Part shown: positions 41,947 through 50,630 of the stretch, piece after piece | How positions within the stretch are numbered: position 1 is the stretch's first letter | Layout: every line of letters starts with the position of its first letter | The notes under the pieces: generated by a model | Databases searched by the model: none | What the model saw: only the letters and a program-made list of their open reading frames with translations | Told to the model about the DNA's origin: nothing | Source of the DNA: Amycolatopsis balhimycina FH 1894 | Lineage (GTDB): Bacteria > Actinomycetota > Actinomycetes > Mycobacteriales > Pseudonocardiaceae | Length of the DNA: 64,000 bases | Direction: 5' to 3' | Assembly (NCBI RefSeq): GCF_000384295.1 | Contig: NZ_KB913037.1 | Coordinates: forward strand, 1,903,975-1,967,974 | Made by a program: the position numbers and the translations under genes

Positions 41947-43140
41947 ATGCGTGCGCTGTTCGTGACTTTTGCCTGGAAGTCGCATCTGTACCCGATGGTC
42001 CCGTTCGCGTCGGCGCTGCGCGCCGGCGGTCACGAGGTGCTGGTGGCCGCCGGGCCCGGGTTCGCCGGCACCATCACCGACGCCGGCCTCCCCGCCGTGC
42101 AGGTCGGCGAGGACGTCGACGTCCGGTCGGACGCGGCGGCGGCGTACGCCGGCTGGAATCCGCGTCGCCATGACGAAACCGAGGATCCGGGGGCAGTCCG
42201 GCAGCGGGCCGGAACGTACTCGCGGCTGGCGACGGACAGCGCCGTCGCGATGGGCAAGGACCTCTACGCGTTCGCCCGCTCCTGGTCGCCGGATTTCGTG
42301 GTCTACGAGCCCATGGCTGTGATCGCGCCTGGTCTGGCCGGCCATTTGGGCGTGCCGTCCGTGCGGATGCCCTGGGGCATTGATTACCTCGCCTCGATCA
42401 TGCGGCGGCGTGGCGGGTTGCTCACGGACCTGGCCCGGGAGCGGTCGGTCGACCTGGACGCGGCATTCGGCGACGTGACGCTGGACCCGTGCCCGCCCAG
42501 CATGCAGATCGGCTACGACCTGTACCGGCAACTCATCCGGTACATCCCCTACAACGGGCCTGCCGTCCTTCCGCAGCACCTGCGGACCCCGCCGGCCCGG
42601 CCGCGCATCCTGGTGACCTGGGGCGGTTCGCTGCACGATCTCGGCTGGCACGACGGGATCCTCGGCCCCGGCATCGTCGACGTCCTCGGCCGGCAGCCGC
42701 GGTACGACGTCGTGGTCGCCACCACCGATCAGCAGAAACGGCTCTACTCCGACCTCCCCGGCAATGTCGTCCATATCGGACCGATCGCCCTGCACCTGGC
42801 CCTGCCGAGCTGTGATGCGATCATCCACCAGGGCGGCGCCGGGACCACCATGACCGCGATGAGCGCCGGTGTCCCCCAGCTGATCATCCCGTGGGCACCC
42901 GACGCCGTGATCAACGCTGAGCAGATCCGCGAAGCCGGCGCCGGGCACTTGATCTCGCCGGGTGACCTCGACACAACCAGCCTGGACGAGGCGCTGACGG
43001 CGTTTCTCGACAATCTCGCGTCGTACCGGCATGGTGCCACCCAGCTGAAGGAGGAACACGACTCGCAGCCCACGCCTGCCCAGGTGGTCACCGAGTTCGA
43101 GCGTCACCGGGATCACGGGACCGGGCCGTGGGGCCGCTGA
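41947..43140 (+). CDS. Glycosyltransferase 1 (GT1/MGT family)
   Basis: 397 residues from ATG 41947, 14 bases after the ACP. GT-B fold: N-terminal acceptor domain opens MRALFVTFAWKSHLYPMVPF; a central motif DVTLDPCPPSMQ and YIPYNGPAVLP is shared by all five glycosyltransferases here. The donor site is CDAIIHQGGAGTTMTAMSAG. It should transfer an NDP-activated sugar to the aglycone or to a previous sugar. Sequence is closest in this window to the protein at 43995 (same HQGGAGTTMTA box and WGGSLH). Confidence 0.92.
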   Translation: MRALFVTFAWKSHLYPMVPFASALRAGGHEVLVAAGPGFAGTITDAGLPAVQVGEDVDVRSDAAAAYAGWNPRRHDETEDPGAVRQRAGTYSRLATDSAVAMGKDLYAFARSWSPDFVVYEPMAVIAPGLAGHLGVPSVRMPWGIDYLASIMRRRGGLLTDLARERSVDLDAAFGDVTLDPCPPSMQIGYDLYRQLIRYIPYNGPAVLPQHLRTPPARPRILVTWGGSLHDLGWHDGILGPGIVDVLGRQPRYDVVVATTDQQKRLYSDLPGNVVHIGPIALHLALPSCDAIIHQGGAGTTMTAMSAGVPQLIIPWAPDAVINAEQIREAGAGHLISPGDLDTTSLDEALTAFLDNLASYRHGATQLKEEHDSQPTPAQVVTEFERHRDHGTGPWGR

Positions 43141-43144
43141 GGAG

Positions 43145-43825
43145 TCACGCCGCGGAGGCGTCCATCTGCTTGACCAGCTGTTCGATGATCTTCCTGGGCG
43201 GCTGGATCAGCACACCGCTCACCACGACCAGCGCCCCGATCATCACGAGGCTGAGCAGGTTGGAGACGTCGACGGCGTGCGCGATCCCCGCGTCGGTGGC
43301 AGTGACGAGCAGGTACATCCGGACCAGCGAAAAGAGGATCATGATCGTGCTGAAGGCGCCGGTGAGCAGCCGCTGCCACATGCGGTACCGGGGCACGTCC
43401 TCCCACGCCCGCGCGAACGCCCGTTCCCGCTTCGGGTCGCCGAAGGCCGCGACCGACGACGTGCTCAGATGCGTCAACGGTGTCCGGTAGAACAGTGTGG
43501 CGAGGCAGAACAAACCGCCGATGAGGATGTAGACCGGCTCGCGCACGGCGGCGATCTTGGGACTCTGGGTGACCAGCGACAGCACGATCGTCGCGATGAT
43601 CTCGAAGAGGACCAGCGACCCGATCAGGTCGACCCGCCGGCGGCGGACCGTGACGGTCACGGCGACCGCGGCCACCGCGATGGCCGGGATCGTCAACGCC
43701 CAGAAGACGCTGACGCCGAAAGCACGCAACAGGTAGTAGCCGCCGAAGGACAGGGCCAGTTCCATCAAGGTCGACAGCAGCCCACCGGCCTTCGGCTTGG
43801 GCTTGTCCTGCGTTGCGGGTGGCAT
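43145..43825 (-). CDS. VC0807-like integral membrane protein
   Basis: 226 residues from ATG 43825. After a charged N-terminus there are about six hydrophobic spans (LALSFGGYYLLRAFGVSVFW, LTIPAIAVAAVAVTVTV, LVLFEIIATIVLSLV, PVYILIGGLFCLATLFY, TIMILFSLVRMYLLV, LLSLVMIGALVVVSGVLI). The pattern matches the protein at 45154 (YRTPLTHLS against GRTVFYDVLTPFA). It is divergent from glycosyltransferase 2 and convergent with glycosyltransferase 1. Role unknown; a helper for export or membrane handling of the product is conceivable. Confidence 0.7.
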   Translation of the reverse strand: MPPATQDKPKPKAGGLLSTLMELALSFGGYYLLRAFGVSVFWALTIPAIAVAAVAVTVTVRRRRVDLIGSLVLFEIIATIVLSLVTQSPKIAAVREPVYILIGGLFCLATLFYRTPLTHLSTSSVAAFGDPKRERAFARAWEDVPRYRMWQRLLTGAFSTIMILFSLVRMYLLVTATDAGIAHAVDVSNLLSLVMIGALVVVSGVLIQPPRKIIEQLVKQMDASAA

Positions 43826-43994
43826 GGTCCGCTTCTCCCCTCTTCCCGGTTGAGCCGACTGTCCCAGTCCGGCCACCGGCCGGAGTAGGGCGGCAAGTAC
43901 CGAACTCGGCAGGAGTTTTCTCCCGCGGCGTCGACGGCTCCAGTGGTCCTCGAGCCGGGCGCCCCAAGGTGATCGCGAGGCTGGGAGGTCGACG

Positions 43995-45170
43995 GTGCGT
44001 GTGCTGTTCTTGAGCTGGGCATGGGGATCCCATCTGCAGCCGATGGTCCCGTTCGGGTGGGCGCTGCGCGCCGCCGGGCACGAGGTGCTGGTCGCCAGCC
44101 ACCCCTTCTTCGCCCCCACGATCACCAGGGCCGGGCTGACCGCGCTTCCGGTGGGCGACGACGTCCATGTGCGGGCGCTGATGACCGACGCCCACCGCAG
44201 GTGGTCCCTGGACCGGTCGGAGATCGAGCACCGCGGCCGGATGGCCGTCGCGACCGCGACGAAAAGCGCGGTCGCGATGGCGAAGGACACGTACCGGTTC
44301 GCCCGGGACTGGCGGCCGGACTTCGTGGTCTACGAACCCATGGCATTCCTCGGTCCCGGCTTGGCCGCGGATCTGGGCGTACCGTCGTACCGGCTGTTGT
44401 GGGCCACGGACTTCGTCGCCTCGATCGCGGATGTGCCGGAGGCCGAGGACGGGATCCTCGGTGGGCTCGGCACCCGCGAGGCACTGACCGCGTCGTTCGG
44501 AGACGTGACGCTCGACCCGTGCCCGCCGAGCCTCCGGCCGGCCGACGACCTGGTCCGCCGGTCCCTGCGGTACGTACCCTACAACGGCCCGGCGGTGCTG
44601 CCGGCCTGGCTGCGTATCCCGCCCGCGCGACCGCGAGTCGTGGTGACCTGGGGCGGCTCCCTGCACTACCTGGGGTGGAAGAACGCCTTTCTGGCCCCTC
44701 GCATCACGCAAATCCTTGCGGAGCAGGACGTCGAAGTGGTCGTGGCCGTGCTGGAGGAGCAGATCCCGGAGTTCGGTCCGGTGCCGGACAACGTCGTCCA
44801 CCTCGGACCCGTCGCGTTGAACCTGGTGCTGCGGGACTGTGCCGCCGTCATCCACCAGGGCGGCGCCGGCACCACGATGACGGCCCTGAGCGCCGGTGTC
44901 CCGCAGCTCGTCTTTCCCTGGGCCGCCGACGCGATCGTCAATGCGCGCTACCTCCGCGACGCGGGCGCGGCCCAGTTCTCGATGCCCATGGATCTCGGCG
45001 ATGCCGCTCTGCGCCAGGCCGTCTCCCGTTTTCTGGCCGGCCTTCCCGGTTTGCAGGCCGGCGCGGACCTGCTCCACCGCGAGCATCTCGCCATGCCCAG
45101 CCCGGTAGAGGTCGCCCTGGGGATCGAGCGGGACGTCCTAGGGACACACGAGCGTGCCTGCGCACCATGA
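43995..45170 (+). CDS. Glycosyltransferase 2 (GT1/MGT family)
   Basis: 391 residues from GTG 43995 (GGGAGG 8 bases before). Opens MRVLFLSWAWGSHLQPMVPF; carries DVTLDPCPPSLR, YVPYNGPAVLP, VTWGGSLHYLG and donor box CAAVIHQGGAGTTMTALSAG. Highly similar throughout to glycosyltransferase 1, so probably a recent duplicate adding a second sugar of similar type. The gene for a small membrane protein overlaps its end by 17 bases. Confidence 0.92.
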   Translation: MRVLFLSWAWGSHLQPMVPFGWALRAAGHEVLVASHPFFAPTITRAGLTALPVGDDVHVRALMTDAHRRWSLDRSEIEHRGRMAVATATKSAVAMAKDTYRFARDWRPDFVVYEPMAFLGPGLAADLGVPSYRLLWATDFVASIADVPEAEDGILGGLGTREALTASFGDVTLDPCPPSLRPADDLVRRSLRYVPYNGPAVLPAWLRIPPARPRVVVTWGGSLHYLGWKNAFLAPRITQILAEQDVEVVVAVLEEQIPEFGPVPDNVVHLGPVALNLVLRDCAAVIHQGGAGTTMTALSAGVPQLVFPWAADAIVNARYLRDAGAAQFSMPMDLGDAALRQAVSRFLAGLPGLQAGADLLHREHLAMPSPVEVALGIERDVLGTHERACAP

Positions 45171-45837
45171 GCGGGTGGCTCTCCTGATAAACCGCCGGTT
45201 CGCGGCGCTCGGACCTCTGCTGCTCGACCTGCTCGCCCCGGTGGTGAGCTTTTCCCTGCTGCACTACCTGTTCGGCGTACCGCCGGCGCCGGCGTTGACT
45301 GCCGGGGCGGTGGTGGCCGGCCTGCGCGGCGCCTACCGGGCGGTGACCGAACGGCGGATCGATGCCTTGCCGCTGATGATGACGGTGCTGCTCGCGGTGT
45401 CCGTGCTGCTGGTGTTCCTCACCGGCGACGCTCGGCTGGTGCTGGCCAAGTCCGCGGTGACACCGATCGTGGGCGGGCTGTACGGGCTGGTGACGAATCT
45501 GTTCGGGCGTACAGTGTTCTACGACGTGCTGACGCCGTTCGCGACCAAGGGAGATCCCGCACTGCTGGCCCGGTGGGAGTCCGCGTGGGACACCGACCGC
45601 CGGTTCGCCCGGCGGATCAGGCAGCTGAACATCCTGTGGGGCGTCGGGTTCGTGCTCGGCGGCACGGCCAGGATCGTGCTCGTGTACCGCCTGCCGCTGG
45701 ACGTCGCGGTCCTGGCCGGGCTGGCACCGACCGTCGTCATGGTCGGTGGCCTGATGCTGCTCACCCGGCTGCTGTGGCGGCCGCTGGAAGCGGTGCTGCG
45801 CGCCGGTGAACCCGCGACGGCTACGGCTCCCGGGTGA
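45154..45837 (+). CDS. VC0807-like integral membrane protein
   Basis: 227 residues from GTG 45154, overlapping the glycosyltransferase 2 end, hence translationally coupled. Five to six hydrophobic spans (LLLDLLAPVVSFSLLHYLFG, LMMTVLLAVSVLLVFLTG, LNILWGVGFVLGGTARIVLV, TVVMVGGLMLLTRLL) and the loop TPIVGGLYGLVTNLFGRTVF typical of VC0807-type proteins of unknown function. It overlaps the convergent MDR gene by 17 bases. Related to the protein at 43145. Confidence 0.75.
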   Translation: MPAHHERVALLINRRFAALGPLLLDLLAPVVSFSLLHYLFGVPPAPALTAGAVVAGLRGAYRAVTERRIDALPLMMTVLLAVSVLLVFLTGDARLVLAKSAVTPIVGGLYGLVTNLFGRTVFYDVLTPFATKGDPALLARWESAWDTDRRFARRIRQLNILWGVGFVLGGTARIVLVYRLPLDVAVLAGLAPTVVMVGGLMLLTRLLWRPLEAVLRAGEPATATAPG

Positions 45838-46807
45838 ACACGATCTTCCCGGGCACCTGGCCGGTCAGCATCGCTTCGACGCCTTCCGCCGCCCGTGCCA
45901 GCGGCAGTTCCCGCGCAATCCGCGGGCGCAGCCCGGTGCGGACGAGGAACGCCAGCAACGCCCGGAGGTCCTCGGCGGTGCCCATGGTGGACCCGAGCAG
46001 GCGCAGCTCGCCCGTGATGATGTCGTTCAGCACGGGAGCCGCCAGGGCGGCGCCGGAACCGGCCCGGCCACCCGCGCACACCACCGCACCACCCGCACGC
46101 AGGACGTAAAGGTGCCGCATCCACCCGAACTGCTCGGTCCCGGCGTCGAACACCGCGTCCACCGGCCCGGCGACGGTGTCCGCCGGGGTGCTGATCTCGT
46201 GGGCGCCGAGTTCCCGGGCCTGCGCGGCATGCCGGTCCCGTGCCACCACCGACACCGTGCAGCCGGCCGCGACGGCGAGCCGGATCACCGCGGCCGGAAT
46301 GCTCCCGATCCGCTGCGTGCAGTCCATCAGGATTCGTTGCCCCGGTGTGATTCCCGCGGTGACGAAGAGCATGCGGTACGCGGTCAGCCATGCGGTCGGC
46401 AGGCAGGCCGCCTCGGCGAAGGTCAGCGCGTCCGGCATCGGCACCGCGTTTCGCCTCGGTATCACCACCGTGTCGGCGAACGTACCCTGGTGGTACTCGC
46501 TGAGCACGGTGCGCCCCGGGTCGAGCTGTTCCGGGCCTACCCAGCCCGGAGCGGCGACGCTGCTGTGGATCAGCACCGGGGTTTCGTCGGCGAGCAGGCC
46601 CGCTCCGTCGCAGCCCAGGGTCATCGGGTACCGCGACGGATCCATGTGGACACCGCGAAGCGTGTTGATGTCGTGCATGTTCAGGGACATCGCACGCGGG
46701 GTCACCGAGACCCAGCCCTCCGGCGCGGCCGGCGAGTCACGCTCGCCGACCGTCAGCGCGGCGAGCGGGTCGGACGGGTGGGGCTGACGTGCGTACACGG
46801 CGAGCAT
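45821..46807 (-). CDS. MDR (quinone oxidoreductase-like) protein with degenerate cofactor loop
   Basis: 328 residues from ATG 46807 (AAGGA 6 bases before; ATG 46813 has no proper spacing). Medium-chain dehydrogenase fold without structural zinc: MTLGCDGAG near 62-70, EYHQGTFADTVVIPRRNAVP, LPTAWLTAYRML, C-terminal VPGKIVFTREP. The dinucleotide loop, usually GAxGGVGxxAIQLA, reads CTQRIGSIPAAVIRLA (163-178), with two of three glycines lost. Last gene of the main leftward operon. It may be a non-canonical reductase or a structural/cyclase-like protein. Confidence 0.8.
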   Translation of the reverse strand: MLAVYARQPHPSDPLAALTVGERDSPAAPEGWVSVTPRAMSLNMHDINTLRGVHMDPSRYPMTLGCDGAGLLADETPVLIHSSVAAPGWVGPEQLDPGRTVLSEYHQGTFADTVVIPRRNAVPMPDALTFAEAACLPTAWLTAYRMLFVTAGITPGQRILMDCTQRIGSIPAAVIRLAVAAGCTVSVVARDRHAAQARELGAHEISTPADTVAGPVDAVFDAGTEQFGWMRHLYVLRAGGAVVCAGGRAGSGAALAAPVLNDIITGELRLLGSTMGTAEDLRALLAFLVRTGLRPRIARELPLARAAEGVEAMLTGQVPGKIVFTREP

Positions 46808-46816
46808 GGACATTCC

Positions 46817-47425
46817 TTAAAGGACAGTGACGACCTCGTCGTAGGACAGGCGGGGCAACCGTTCGTGGCGTTTGGGCCGGGGAACACCGATGTTCATCAC
46901 CAGCAGCGAACGCAGCCCGCCGTCCGGGAAGAACTCGCGGTCCAGGCCGGCCGGGTCGTAGCCGATCATCGGCCCGGCACCCAGGCCGGCCGCCCGGACA
47001 CCCACGATCAGGTATCCGATCTGGAGCAGGGCGTTGTACCGGGCCCCCTCGGCCCGCCGCCGCGGGTCGCCGTGCAGCGCGTCCCGGAGGCCGGCCGCGT
47101 GCGGGAACACCACCGGGAGCTTCTCGTGGAAGTTGACGTCCGCGGCCAGGATGATCGGCAGCGGCGCGGCCTCGGTCCGGGTCCGGTTGCGCGCGTCCAG
47201 GAACGGCAGCAACCGGGCCCGGGCGGCCGGGCTGCGCACCAGCACCATCCGCAGCGGCTGCTGATTCAACGACGTGGGGCCGTACTTCACCAGGTCGTAG
47301 ATGGCCGCCACCTGCTCGTCGGTGACCGGGTCGTCGGTGAACTCGGTGGCCGAGCGCGCTTCCCGGAACAGCAGGTCCTGCGCGTCCCCGGCGAGCTTCA
47401 GCGTGGCGCCTTCGACAGTCCGCAC
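46817..47425 (-). CDS. Nitroreductase family (RutE-like) flavoprotein
   Basis: 202 residues from GTG 47425 (GGGAGGGGAG upstream). FMN-dependent nitroreductase fold: LFREARSATEFTDDPVTDEQ, YGPTSLNQQPLRMVLV (FMN binding Ser/Asn), ADVNFHEKLPVVFPHA, and ending GVPRPKRHERLPRLSYDEVV, as in malonic-semialdehyde-reductase-like members. Likely an ene/quinone reductase or dehydrogenase acting on the polyketide. It lies 17 bases after an ABM gene in the main operon. Confidence 0.85.
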   Translation of the reverse strand: MRTVEGATLKLAGDAQDLLFREARSATEFTDDPVTDEQVAAIYDLVKYGPTSLNQQPLRMVLVRSPAARARLLPFLDARNRTRTEAAPLPIILAADVNFHEKLPVVFPHAAGLRDALHGDPRRRAEGARYNALLQIGYLIVGVRAAGLGAGPMIGYDPAGLDREFFPDGGLRSLLVMNIGVPRPKRHERLPRLSYDEVVTVL

Positions 47426-47442
47426 GGCTCCCCTCCCTTCGC

Positions 47443-47748
47443 TCAATACCGGGCCACGACCTCGTACAGCCCGAACGGCCGGCCCCGGCCGGTGTCCTGG
47501 TAGGGCCGCAGCGGCGCGGTCACGTCGCGGTGGCCGGGGCCCTGTTCCCATGCCTGGAACGCGTCCCGGTCCACCCATTCGCTCATCACCGCGAACCCGC
47601 CGTCGTCGTTGCCGAACTCGCGCAGCAGCTCGTTGCCGAGCAGTCCCGGCGTGCCCCGCAGGGCGGCACTGATCTCGTGGTACGCCCGCCCCACACCGTC
47701 CTCGTCGGCGACCGCGTAGATCAGCACGCGCACTGTCCCGCCGGCCAC
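47443..47748 (-). CDS. Antibiotic biosynthesis monooxygenase (ABM) 2
   Basis: 101 residues. GTG start shares its G with the stop TAG of the preceding ABM gene. Dimeric ferredoxin-like fold, cofactor-free in relatives such as ActVA-Orf6: RVLIYAVADEDGVGRAYHEI, TPGLLGNELLREFG, FAVMSEWVDRDAFQAWEQGP, VVARY. Probably oxygenates an anthrone or quinol ring, paired with the ABM at 47748-48050; two such proteins in tandem are usual for pentangular systems. Confidence 0.85.
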   Translation of the reverse strand: MAGGTVRVLIYAVADEDGVGRAYHEISAALRGTPGLLGNELLREFGNDDGGFAVMSEWVDRDAFQAWEQGPGHRDVTAPLRPYQDTGRGRPFGLYEVVARY

Positions 47749-48050
47749 TACGCCGTCACCGCGACCACTATGTCCATGGTGGACATCGAACCGTCCATCC
47801 GGTACGGCCGCAGCCGGCGCAGGTGCTGCTGGTGCGCCTCGCTCCGTTCGTACTCGCGGAAGCTCGCTTCGTCGGTCCAGTCGCTCACCACGTAGTACAC
47901 CTCCTCCTCGTCGGTACCGCGGGCCAGCCACTGACCGACGCTGGCCGGCCGGGTGGCGATCCGCGTGGCGCCGGCCCGCCAGTCCCGTTCGAACGCCGGC
48001 CCGCTGCCGGGCCGGACCCGCATCCGCAGCAGCACCCGGAAGACCGTCAT
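47748..48050 (-). CDS. Antibiotic biosynthesis monooxygenase (ABM) 1
   Basis: 100 residues from ATG 48050, overlapping the ketoreductase stop by 1 base (TGATG). ABM fold: MTVFRVLLRMRVRPGSGPAF, ASVGQWLARGTDEEEVYYVV, SDWTDEASFREYERSEAH, MDIVVAVTA. Likely a cofactor-independent quinone-forming oxygenase or a cyclase-like helper; same fold as ABM 2 but clearly diverged from it. Confidence 0.87.
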   Translation of the reverse strand: MTVFRVLLRMRVRPGSGPAFERDWRAGATRIATRPASVGQWLARGTDEEEVYYVVSDWTDEASFREYERSEAHQQHLRRLRPYRMDGSMSTMDIVVAVTA

Positions 48051-48781
48051 CAGATCCCGCCGTTGGCGTCGATGTCGGCCCCGCTGATGTAGCTGGACAG
48101 ATCGCTCGCGAGGAACACGGCCACGTTGGCGATCTCGTCCGGCCGGCCGAGCCGGCCCGCCGAGGTCATCGCCGTGTACTTCGCGACGATCTCGTCGGAC
48201 AGCTCCTTCTCCGTCTGGATCACGCCCGGGGAGATCACGTTCACCCGGATCCCGCGCGGGCCGAGCTCGCGGCTCATCGAGCGGGACAGCCCGACCAGCC
48301 CGGCCTTGGTGGCGGTGTAGTGCGCCCGCAACGCCAGCCCGACGAACGCCGAACCCGAGCCGATGCTGATCACCGAGGAGTTCCCGGACAGCAACGGCAG
48401 CGCCGCCTGCACCATCGCGAACACCGAGGTGAGGTTGGTGTCCACGACCCGTTGCCACTCCTCGAGCTTCAGCTCCGCGAATGGGATGTGGCTGATCACG
48501 CCGGCGTTGTTCACCAGCACGTCCAGTGAACCGAGCCGGTCCCGGCACTCTTGGACGAGCGCCGCGATGTCCGCGGAACTGGTCACGTCGGCCCGGGTCA
48601 GGTGGTACTTGCCCGGCGTCTCATCGAGCCGGGTCGCGAGCGCGTCGACATGGTCGCCACCGCTGCGGTAGCAGGCGATCACATCGGCACCGGCCCGCGC
48701 CATGGCCAGCGTGATCGCCGCGCCGATGCCCCGGCAGCCGCCGGTGACCAGAACCTTCTTGCCTTCGAGAGAAATCGTCAC
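48050..48781 (-). CDS. Type II PKS ketoreductase (SDR)
   Basis: 243 residues. TGGCRGIG at 13-20, NNAG at 91-94, catalytic Ser142/144, Tyr155 and Lys159 (AHYTATKAG), ASDLSSYISGADIDANGG at the end. SDR of the FabG type used as C9/C17/C19 ketoreductase in aromatic polyketide pathways. It lies between the DUF1772/cyclase genes and the ABM genes in one operon. Its presence means the aglycone is reduced at one carbonyl at least. Confidence 0.88.
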   Translation of the reverse strand: MTISLEGKKVLVTGGCRGIGAAITLAMARAGADVIACYRSGGDHVDALATRLDETPGKYHLTRADVTSSADIAALVQECRDRLGSLDVLVNNAGVISHIPFAELKLEEWQRVVDTNLTSVFAMVQAALPLLSGNSSVISIGSGSAFVGLALRAHYTATKAGLVGLSRSMSRELGPRGIRVNVISPGVIQTEKELSDEIVAKYTAMTSAGRLGRPDEIANVAVFLASDLSSYISGADIDANGGI

Positions 48782-48800
48782 TGTTCGCCTCTTCTCGGAT

Positions 48801-49259
48801 TCACCACACCACCGCGGCGGTGTTGAGCACGAACGCGGCGGTGGCGAGCGCGGTGCGGATGTTGTTCCAGGCCCGCCAACGGGAACGCGGGTCGCGAGCC
48901 GGCCAGTCGGCGGGGCGGTGGTCCGGGTCGAGCGACATGATGTAGCGGTTCACCGGCACGTTTCTGGCGGCCGAGATGGCGATCACCGCAGCGAGCAGCA
49001 GGGCCGCGGCGACGCGCAGCGGCCGGGCGGTATCGCTGCCGAAGACGAGCACCAGGTCCATGACCAGCGCGCTGCCGTTGGCGATCGGCATGATCGGGTC
49101 GTAGCGGGGCCGCATGAACTGCACCATCCGCACGTAGCCCGGATAGGGCAGCGCGCACATCATCGGCCCGATGCCGATCACCGTCGACAGCATGATCCCG
49201 GCGGCTGCCCCGTTCACCACGGTCACCACCGCCCCCAGCACCGGTTGCCAGCCGCTCAT
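48801..49259 (-). CDS. DUF1772 anthrone-oxygenase-like membrane protein 2
   Basis: 152 residues from ATG 49259, overlapping the cyclase stop by 4 bases. Four hydrophobic helices and the family marks: GIMLSTVIGIGPMMCALP, MQFMRPRYDPIMP-like loop (VQFMRPRYDPIMPIAN), RNVPVNRYIMSLD, and RWRAWNNIRTALATAAFVLN. DUF1772 proteins include anthrone oxygenases. Probably oxidises the deoxygenated ring or assists the ABM enzymes. A second copy is at 50190. Confidence 0.85.
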   Translation of the reverse strand: MSGWQPVLGAVVTVVNGAAAGIMLSTVIGIGPMMCALPYPGYVRMVQFMRPRYDPIMPIANGSALVMDLVLVFGSDTARPLRVAAALLLAAVIAISAARNVPVNRYIMSLDPDHRPADWPARDPRSRWRAWNNIRTALATAAFVLNTAAVVW

Positions 49260-49699
49260 CGCGCTTCCAGCTTGTCCTTGATCAGTTTCATCTGGATCGG
49301 CGTGTTGGTATTGATCCGCTCGAGCATCTGCTCGTCGGTGACCGGCGCGTCCGGGCGCATCCGGAACTCCTGTTTCCAGATCATCCGCACCCCGCCGTTT
49401 TCCGTCCGGTACTCCCAGAAGATGCGCATGTACTCGAACGGCCCGGTCTCCACGCGACGGGACCGGACCGTGCGGGTGGCCGGGTCGGCGGTGCGTTCGG
49501 ACACCCAGCTCCACTCGGTACCGTTCTCGTCCGGGTGCATGGTCAGCCGGAACCGGACCGTGTTCGCGGTGCGCGCCAGCACTTCCACCGACGCGTACTC
49601 GCTGAACAGATCCGGCCATCGGGCGACGTCGTTGGTGACGTTCCAGACCTGCTCCATGCCCGCGTCCACCCAGATGGTGTTTTCGCTGCGCGCGCTCAC
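49256..49699 (-). CDS. SRPBCC aromatase/cyclase (TcmN-ARO/WhiE-VI type)
   Basis: 147 residues from GTG 49699. START/Bet v1 fold: ENTIWVDAGMEQVWNVTNDV, ARWPDLFSEYASVEVLARTA, WSWVSERTADPATRTV, FEYMRIFWEYRTENGG, EQMLERINTNTPIQM. Monodomain aromatase/cyclases of this kind fold and aromatise the first ring of unreduced long chains. Overlaps the cupin gene and the DUF1772 gene by 4 bases on either side, so stoichiometric expression is likely. Confidence 0.9.
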   Translation of the reverse strand: MSARSENTIWVDAGMEQVWNVTNDVARWPDLFSEYASVEVLARTANTVRFRLTMHPDENGTEWSWVSERTADPATRTVRSRRVETGPFEYMRIFWEYRTENGGVRMIWKQEFRMRPDAPVTDEQMLERINTNTPIQMKLIKDKLEAR

Positions 49700-50136
49700 T
49701 TTCCGGTCTCCCCGCGGCCGGAGATCGGCTGGTGTGCGATCTCCGGATGGGGCACTTCCTCGGTGTCCACGTGCCCGAGGTGCGGCTCGGACGCCAACGG
49801 GCCGAGACTGAACACCGCGAAGCTCGTCTCGGTGCCGTTGTTCTCCACCCGGTGCCGCACGCCGATCGGTACCAGCAGACCCTCGTTCTCGGCCAGCTGC
49901 CGGTACTCGCCGTCGACGCGGACGTCCATCCGGCCGCGCACCACGTACAGGAACTCCTCGGAATAGGGGTGGTAGTGCTCGGCGACGAACTCACCGGGCA
50001 GCAGGGTGAGCGCGCCCATGAACCCGGTGGTGGAGCCGACCGTCCGGGGGCTGAGCAGCACCCGCAGGTCCCCACCGCGGCGCCGGTTCGGCTCGATGTC
50101 CGACAACCTCACCTTGGGTGGCCGGTCCTGCGCCAT
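49696..50136 (-). CDS. Cupin-fold polyketide cyclase
   Basis: 146 residues from ATG 50136 (GGAGGAAAC upstream). Cupin with metal-binding motifs: GEFVAEHYHPYSEEFLYVVR (two His and Glu) and VPIGVRHRVEN (His), RVLLSPRTVGSTTGFMG before them. Similar to WhiE-II/BenE-type cupins that complete later rings or regiospecific steps in spore-pigment and pentangular pathways. The third cyclase class in this operon, with SRPBCC and TcmI types. Confidence 0.87.
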   Translation of the reverse strand: MAQDRPPKVRLSDIEPNRRRGGDLRVLLSPRTVGSTTGFMGALTLLPGEFVAEHYHPYSEEFLYVVRGRMDVRVDGEYRQLAENEGLLVPIGVRHRVENNGTETSFAVFSLGPLASEPHLGHVDTEEVPHPEIAHQPISGRGETGK

Positions 50137-50189
50137 GTTTCCTCCAAAGGGTGGCTCGACGACTGTGGTGCCCATCGTCGTGACCGGAG

Positions 50190-50630
50190 TTAGAAGCTCG
50201 CTGGTGCGACGAGGTTCAGCACCAGCGCGATGAGCGCGAACGTCGTACGGCACCAGTGCAGCCGCTGCCAGCGTTGCCGCGGGTCCGGCCAGCCGACGGG
50301 CACGCTGCCGTCCGGCAGTGCCCTGACTGCCCGGTTGACCGGCACGTTCCCGAACTGCGAAACCACCGACACACCCACGAGCGCGGCCGCGGCGGCCGCG
50401 AACAGCACACCGCCCGTGCGCACCGCGAGCACGACGTCCACGAGCGCCGTGACCACTACCGTGGGCGGCATGAACCGGTCGAAGTACCGGCCGGCGACCT
50501 TGTGCGCGCGGACGTAGTGAGCGGGCGGCAACGACAGGAACACCGGTACCAGGCTGACCGCCACCGCGAGCAGGACGCCCGCGGTGAGCCCGCTGCCCGC
50601 CGCCGCGACAGTGCTGAGCACAGTGTTCAT
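50190..50630 (-). CDS. DUF1772 anthrone-oxygenase-like membrane protein 1
   Basis: 146 residues from ATG 50630, overlapping the NRPS gene stop by 4 bases. Four hydrophobic spans, VFLSLPPAHYVRAHKVAGRY, FDRFMPPTVVVTALVDVVLA, FGNVPVNRAVRALPDG, RWQRLHWCRTTFALIALVLN. Same family as the protein at 48801 but only distantly alike, so the two may act on different rings or as a heterodimer. Confidence 0.83.
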   Translation of the reverse strand: MNTVLSTVAAAGSGLTAGVLLAVAVSLVPVFLSLPPAHYVRAHKVAGRYFDRFMPPTVVVTALVDVVLAVRTGGVLFAAAAAALVGVSVVSQFGNVPVNRAVRALPDGSVPVGWPDPRQRWQRLHWCRTTFALIALVLNLVAPASF

